From: Thermoprotei archaeon
GTDB lineage: Archaea; Thermoproteota; Thermoprotei; Thermofilales; Thermofilaceae
NCBI GenBank assembly: GCA_003649495.1
Contig: QMRZ01000023.1
Span: 1-16,175, forward strand
Length of the DNA: 16,175 bases
Direction of reading: 5' to 3'
Shown: in pieces, positions 12,939-16,175 of the stretch
How the letters are laid out: each line of letters starts with the position of its first letter
How positions within the stretch are numbered: position 1 is the stretch's first letter
Made by a program: the position numbers and the translations under genes
The notes under the pieces: generated by a model
What the model was told of the DNA's origin: nothing
What the model saw: the letters and a program-made list of their open reading frames with translations, nothing else
Databases searched by the model: none

Positions 12939-13964
12939 TCACCCGAGCTCCACCACCTCCTGGGCGCGCATGACCGCGCTCGCCTGACTCCTCAGTAGCT
13001 CCTCAACTAGCTCCCTCGAAACCCCGGCTGTGGTGCCGGGGGCTGTGCAGGCCGATGCCCCCACGGCCTGGGCGAAGGCCAGGATCTCGCACAGCTCCGC
13101 TAGTGGGATCTCGCCTACATTCACGCTCCTCAGCCTCTCGCCATACGCCTCGGCGAGCCTGAGTATCACCCCGGCGCAGAAGGCATCCCCCGCGCCGGTG
13201 GGGTCGACCACCTCTACCCTGAAGGCCCTCTGCCTGACCCGGTACCTCCTGCTCCTGGCGATGGCGCCCCCCTCCCCCAGGGTCACGAAGAGGAGCTTAA
13301 CGCCGCTCGCCGCCAGGCAGTCGACTGCGCTCTCGAGGTCATCGACGCCCGCTATCTCCACTGCCTCTAGGCTGTTGCAGTGGAACACGTCCACGTGCCT
13401 GAGGGCCCTGCGGAGGAAGTCCCAGGACTTGCCCACGGGCTTCACAGTGTCCACGAAGGTGAGGCTGCCCAGGGACTTGGCCCTCTTCAGCACGTCCTCA
13501 AGCCTCTCATCAACCTCGCCTATTATCCCGGTAGCGATGTAGAAGATGTCGGGGTTCACGCGCTCGAGGGCCCCCATGACGTGTGAGGCCCTCATCAGGG
13601 TGCTGGAGCTGAGCTCCACGTGGAACCTCCTGTCCTCCCCCCTGACCACCAGGATGACGTTTTTGTTAGTGCTGTCGCCGGCTACCTCCACCATCAAGTT
13701 GATCCCGTAGCTCCTGAGGGTCCTCACTATGAACTCCCCGAAGATATCCCTCCCCACGGTGCTGACCACGGTGATGCTCTCGGGGGGCAGGCCTAGCTTC
13801 ACGAGGTCTACGGCGATGTTGGCGGGGTGTCCGCCCACGCTGAGCCTTATCCCCCTGGGGGCCAGCACGAGCTCTCCAGGCTCCGCCACCCTCTCGAGGT
13901 CGGCGGCCACTATATCTGCTACCAGGAACCCGGCCAGTAGGATGTGCATCTGGGAGTGGGTCAT
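12939..13964 (-). CDS. PfkB-family carbohydrate kinase
   Basis: Ribokinase/PfkB-family kinase that phosphorylates a sugar or nucleoside with ATP in the cytoplasm. The first signature is GGHPANIAVDLVKLG (44-58); the second, VVDPTGAGDAFCAG (252-265), holds the anion hole and catalytic base D260. Length 341 aa is usual. The exact substrate (fructose, ribose, KDG, nucleoside) cannot be decided by eye. Two starts are possible: ATG 13964 and ATG 13949 (MHILLAG, a more typical family start). It follows the asparagine synthetase gene by 24 nt on the same strand, so co-transcription is likely; AT-rich sequence at 13971-13993 might also hold a promoter. It converges with the broken glycosidase, which hints at sugar use. 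Confidence 0.92.
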   Translation of the reverse strand: MTHSQMHILLAGFLVADIVAADLERVAEPGELVLAPRGIRLSVGGHPANIAVDLVKLGLPPESITVVSTVGRDIFGEFIVRTLRSYGINLMVEVAGDSTNKNVILVVRGEDRRFHVELSSSTLMRASHVMGALERVNPDIFYIATGIIGEVDERLEDVLKRAKSLGSLTFVDTVKPVGKSWDFLRRALRHVDVFHCNSLEAVEIAGVDDLESAVDCLAASGVKLLFVTLGEGGAIARSRRYRVRQRAFRVEVVDPTGAGDAFCAGVILRLAEAYGERLRSVNVGEIPLAELCEILAFAQAVGASACTAPGTTAGVSRELVEELLRSQASAVMRAQEVVELG

Positions 13965-13988
13965 CCACGTCGTTAAAAATGGTTTAGG

Positions 13989-14951
13989 CTATAGCTCGTA
14001 GACTACGCCCGGTATCCGGGGGAACGGCTGTACCTCACACACGTGCTCCGCGCCAACTACCCAGGCCACCAACCTCTCCACCCCTATCCCCGCGCCCGCG
14101 GTGGGCTTCAGCCTGCCCTCCCTAGCGAGCCTTAGGAGGAGGGCGTAGTTCTCCTTCCTCACTCCATCCCTCTCCATCTTCTTCACGAGCTTCTCGTACT
14201 CCCACTCCCTCCTAGCCCCCGAGAGCACCTCCCCGAGGCCGGGCAGGTAGAGGTCGTAGTTGTCCCACCTCCCCGTCTCGAAGTCCTCATAGTCGTAGAA
14301 CTGCCGGGGAATGTTCACCACCCACACTGGCTCCCTAATATCCCTCGCCAGCTCGACTTCCCACTTCCCACCGTACTTCGCCTCCAGGTCCTCCCTGTCG
14401 TACACCCTGAATGGGGCGTCCGGTACTCTGAGCACCCCGTACCTACCCAGGATGGAGAGCTCCTCCCTGGCGCTCTTCTTCAAGTGCTCCACTAGCCCGC
14501 GGAGCAGCTTCTCCACCAGGCCCATGATATCCCTTGATGATGCGCCCCTAGCCTCGAAGTCCAGCTGCGTGAACTCGTATGCGTGAAGCCCGGTCCACGC
14601 CCTATCCCTCCTCTCCACCCTGATGTTGGGTGAGAGCACGAAGAGCTTCGGGTAGGCTAGGGAGCACGCCACCATCTTGTGTATTATCATGCTCAGAGTA
14701 GCCCTGACCCTGACCCCGTAAATCTCGACCTCCAGCCTCTTCTCTATGGATGCACCGGGGTCGGGCCACAGGGGATCCGTCACGCGCGACAGTATCACGG
14801 GGAGCAGCCACTCGTAGCCCTCCCTAATGAGGCTGGACGTCAAGTACTCGAGTGTCAGGGTCATGACCCTGGCTATAGCTCTCTTCCTCTCCAGCTCCTC
14901 ACCCGACAGCTCCTCCAGGGGCTTAGGGAGCTTAACTAGCTTCGCCTTCAC
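13989..14951 (-). CDS. AsnRS-like archaeal asparagine synthetase
   Basis: Class II aminoacyl-tRNA-synthetase core without an anticodon-binding domain. Motif 2 region is LSPNIRVERRD (106-116) with YEFTQLDFE (125-133), and motif 3 is GAGIGVERL (286-294). At 320 aa it is far shorter than AspRS or AsnRS and lacks their N-terminal OB domain, matching the archaeal asparagine synthetase related to AsnRS described in Pyrococcus abyssi, which makes asparagine from aspartate, ammonia and ATP. Start is GTG 14951; an ATG minigene at 14948-14962 overlaps it. A TATA-like box lies about 25 nt before that ATG. Function is inferred from domain layout; a role in charging tRNA is unlikely without the OB domain. 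Confidence 0.88.
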   Translation of the reverse strand: MKAKLVKLPKPLEELSGEELERKRAIARVMTLTLEYLTSSLIREGYEWLLPVILSRVTDPLWPDPGASIEKRLEVEIYGVRVRATLSMIIHKMVACSLAYPKLFVLSPNIRVERRDRAWTGLHAYEFTQLDFEARGASSRDIMGLVEKLLRGLVEHLKKSAREELSILGRYGVLRVPDAPFRVYDREDLEAKYGGKWEVELARDIREPVWVVNIPRQFYDYEDFETGRWDNYDLYLPGLGEVLSGARREWEYEKLVKKMERDGVRKENYALLLRLAREGRLKPTAGAGIGVERLVAWVVGAEHVCEVQPFPRIPGVVYEL

Positions 14952-14962
14952 GGCCTCGGCAT
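14948..14962 (-). other. Four-codon upstream minigene overlapping asparagine synthetase start
   Basis: Minus strand ATG CCG AGG CCG TGA; its TGA overlaps the GTG start (14951-14949) as GTGA. Same size and overlap as the rubrerythrin minigene at 3708-3722. The predicted transcription start falls close to this ATG. Confidence 0.3.
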
Positions 14963-14973
14963 CTCAGGGGCCT

Positions 14974-14990
14974 CTCATAAACTTTTATGT
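14974..14990 (-). promoter_or_regulatory. Candidate TATA box for asparagine synthetase
   Basis: Minus strand reads ACATAAAAGTTTATGAG. The ATAAAAG core is about 25 nt before the ATG at 14962 and 36 nt before the GTG at 14951, consistent with a leaderless or very short-leader mRNA. Confidence 0.5.
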
Positions 14991-15078
14991 CGCTTTCGCG
15001 TATGTATCCCAGAAGTAATCACTGAACGTCATAAATTCATTGTAAATTATATCATAGTTTCTATACATGCCGCGTATA

Positions 15079-15097
15079 TGCCGTCATATAGACGGCA
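15079..15097. repeat. 7-bp inverted repeat in AT-rich gap
   Basis: TGCCGTC (15079-15085), loop ATATA, GACGGCA (15091-15097). It lies 42 nt past the stop of the S-component gene and upstream of the asparagine synthetase promoter. A second pair, GCCCGC (15104-15109) and GCGGGC (15129-15134), lies next to it. Could be 3'-end structure or a regulator site. The remainder of 14991-15078 is AT-rich with no recognisable gene. Confidence 0.35.
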
Positions 15098-15138
15098 GCA
15101 GTCGCCCGCCCGAGGCTCATGCCAGTAAGCGGGCCTGA

Positions 15139-15693
15139 TCATGGGCGTGCTAGGCCCACCCTGCGCACGGCCTTGACCACGGGTATGCCTATCACTATCA
15201 TGAATGGCAGCTCGCTCGCTATTCCGAAGAAGAGCGCCACTGCCACGAAGCCCGGGTTAGTCCATTTAGCTAGCATCTGGAGGCCGACCGCTGTGGCTAG
15301 GAAGTAGAGGCCCGCCGCTATTATGGCGAAGCCCGCTAGCAAGCCAGCTACACACCCTATCAGGTACCCGACCAGCCACCTATCCCTAGCCTGGAACTTA
15401 GCGGTCAGGTAGCCCAGCAGGTAGAAGCAGGCGAAGTTAGCCGGCGTCCCGCTGAAGAGGGTCAGGAGGGGCGTGCCGTACCTGATGATGCTCGCTATGA
15501 ACGTCCCCATGGCGGCGCCCAGCCCGCCCACCAGGGGGCCGTAGAGGGCTGCGAAGATGGCTGGTATGGCCACAGCTGGCCTGAACTGTATGATGAATGT
15601 AGTGGGTATGTACGCTGTGGCTAGAGACCCCACTGCGTAGAGGGCCGTGTTAAGCGCTACTAAGCTGGCCAGCCTAGCCTTGCTGAGCCTCAT
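15139..15693 (-). CDS. Membrane protein, ECF transporter S-component-like
   Basis: 184 aa, very hydrophobic, with about five or six membrane helices (roughly 8-28, 38-62, 68-90, 103-135 and 147-172). The segment RPAVAIPAIFAALYGPLVGG (38-57) followed by GLGAAMGTFIASIIRYGTP resembles substrate-binding S components of energy-coupling-factor vitamin transporters. No ATPase or T component lies in the window, which is common because S units can share a module encoded elsewhere. Start ATG 15693 is supported by a good Shine-Dalgarno sequence 7 nt upstream. It follows the PrsW-like gene by 64 nt. Substrate unknown; another small membrane-protein family remains possible. Confidence 0.6.
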   Translation of the reverse strand: MRLSKARLASLVALNTALYAVGSLATAYIPTTFIIQFRPAVAIPAIFAALYGPLVGGLGAAMGTFIASIIRYGTPLLTLFSGTPANFACFYLLGYLTAKFQARDRWLVGYLIGCVAGLLAGFAIIAAGLYFLATAVGLQMLAKWTNPGFVAVALFFGIASELPFMIVIGIPVVKAVRRVGLARP

Positions 15694-15700
15694 GTTAGTG

Positions 15701-15707
15701 TCACCTC
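15701..15707 (-). promoter_or_regulatory. Shine-Dalgarno sequence for S-component gene
   Basis: Minus strand GAGGTGA, matching the 16S anti-Shine-Dalgarno tail, 7 nt before the ATG at 15693. Few other starts in the window have a clear match, so this gene stands out and its start is well fixed. Confidence 0.65.
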
Positions 15708-15730
15708 ACGAAGGCGCAATAAGATCCTTA

Positions 15731-15740
15731 TGTTAAATTA
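15731..15740 (-). promoter_or_regulatory. Candidate TATA box for S-component gene
   Basis: Minus strand TAATTTAACA, about 25 nt before position 15710. A transcript starting there would have a leader of about 16 nt that just includes the Shine-Dalgarno sequence. Confidence 0.4.
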
Positions 15741-15757
15741 ATTAGATTGTTTATACT

Positions 15758-16175
15758 TCAGCTGGGCCTCTCGACTGGCGCGTAGCCGTGGGCAAAGCCC
15801 CAGTAGTACTCATCCACCAGGGCTGCCTCCGCCATCTTGTGCGTCCTGTAGACTAGGTAGGGGCCTAGCGGCAGGACAAGTAGAGCTGTTACCGGGCTTA
15901 ACTGGGCCAGTGTGTTCCACGCGGCGTGGATGCCCATCGAGACGAGCATGGCTGGCGCGATCCTGAACCAGCTCACTGGGAGCCCGTTCACCTTAAGGTA
16001 GCCTATCCACCAGCCTATGAGGCCGCTGCAGAACATGTGCATCCCTATGGCCAGGGTCCTCACTACTACTATGAAGGGGCTTCCCGCCGCGAGGCCCCGC
16101 CCTATGTAGAGCACGTTCTCCACGAAGCCGAAGCCCAGGCCCGCAGCCGCGCCATAGAGCAGGCCGTCTAGGTGG
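15758..16175 (-). CDS. PrsW-like intramembrane protease, N-terminus outside window
   Basis: The frame is open to the window edge; upstream of the GTG at 16123 it continues as HLDGLLYGAAAGLGFGF, so that GTG is internal. Motifs of the PrsW/CPBP-type glutamate membrane proteases are present: FGFVENVLYIGRG, RTLAIGMHMFCSGLIGWWIG with its His, and GIHAAWNTLA with His and Asn. The first motif (EE pair) would lie outside the window. Three or four membrane helices are visible, ending in a short polar tail (VDEYYWGFAHGYAP). Bacterial PrsW cuts an anti-sigma factor; the archaeal substrate is unknown. The S-component gene follows 64 nt downstream. Confidence 0.8.
   Translation of the reverse strand, partial: HLDGLLYGAAAGLGFGFVENVLYIGRGLAAGSPFIVVVRTLAIGMHMFCSGLIGWWIGYLKVNGLPVSWFRIAPAMLVSMGIHAAWNTLAQLSPVTALLVLPLGPYLVYRTHKMAEAALVDEYYWGFAHGYAPVERPS

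Overview
The window looks like about 16 kb of chromosome from a hyperthermophilic archaeon, most likely a member of the Thermoproteota (Crenarchaeota). The evidence is a Rad3/XPD-type Fe-S helicase, an archaeal AsnRS-derived asparagine synthetase, a VapBC pair, rubrerythrin, a crenarchaeal-type TnpB, TATA-like boxes about 25 nt before starts, leaderless or short-leader genes, frequent GTG starts, and GC-rich codons rich in AGG and ATA. I cannot assign a genus. Both ends cut genes: a GH3 beta-glucosidase at the left and a PrsW-like membrane protease at the right.

Layout. 1-2022 (+): GH3 beta-glucosidase lacking its N-terminus. 2046-2692 (-): vapBC toxin-antitoxin operon. 2861-5516 (+): flavodoxin-fold reductase, rubrerythrin and a URO-D-superfamily protein, each preceded by its own AT-rich region. 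5605-10132 (-): XPD-like helicase followed 34 nt later by a GH116 beta-glucosidase. 10243-12889 (+): a decayed TIM-barrel glycoside hydrolase gene, split by a tnpB insertion (about 10333-11649) and also frameshifted at a six-G run (11831-11836). 12939-14951 (-): AsnRS-like asparagine synthetase and a PfkB sugar kinase. 15139-16175 (-): ECF-type S component and PrsW-like protease. No intergenic gap exceeds 200 nt. I see no tRNA, rRNA or CRISPR array.

Genes together. GH3, GH116, the broken hydrolase and the PfkB kinase suggest use of beta-glucosides or plant and microbial oligosaccharides. The GH116 shows no signal peptide, so it probably acts on imported oligosaccharides in the cytoplasm. Rubrerythrin and the flavoprotein suggest peroxide or redox defence in an anaerobe.

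The most unusual part is the tnpB insertion. The TnpB keeps a RuvC-like D/E/D set but has no zinc-ribbon cysteines. It is flanked on its 5' side by two strong palindromes preceded by a TATA box that could fire on both strands. The host gene junctions can be rebuilt to the base without a target duplication. A second pattern is two genes (rubrerythrin and the asparagine synthetase), each with a four-codon ATG...TGA minigene whose stop overlaps the real GTG start.
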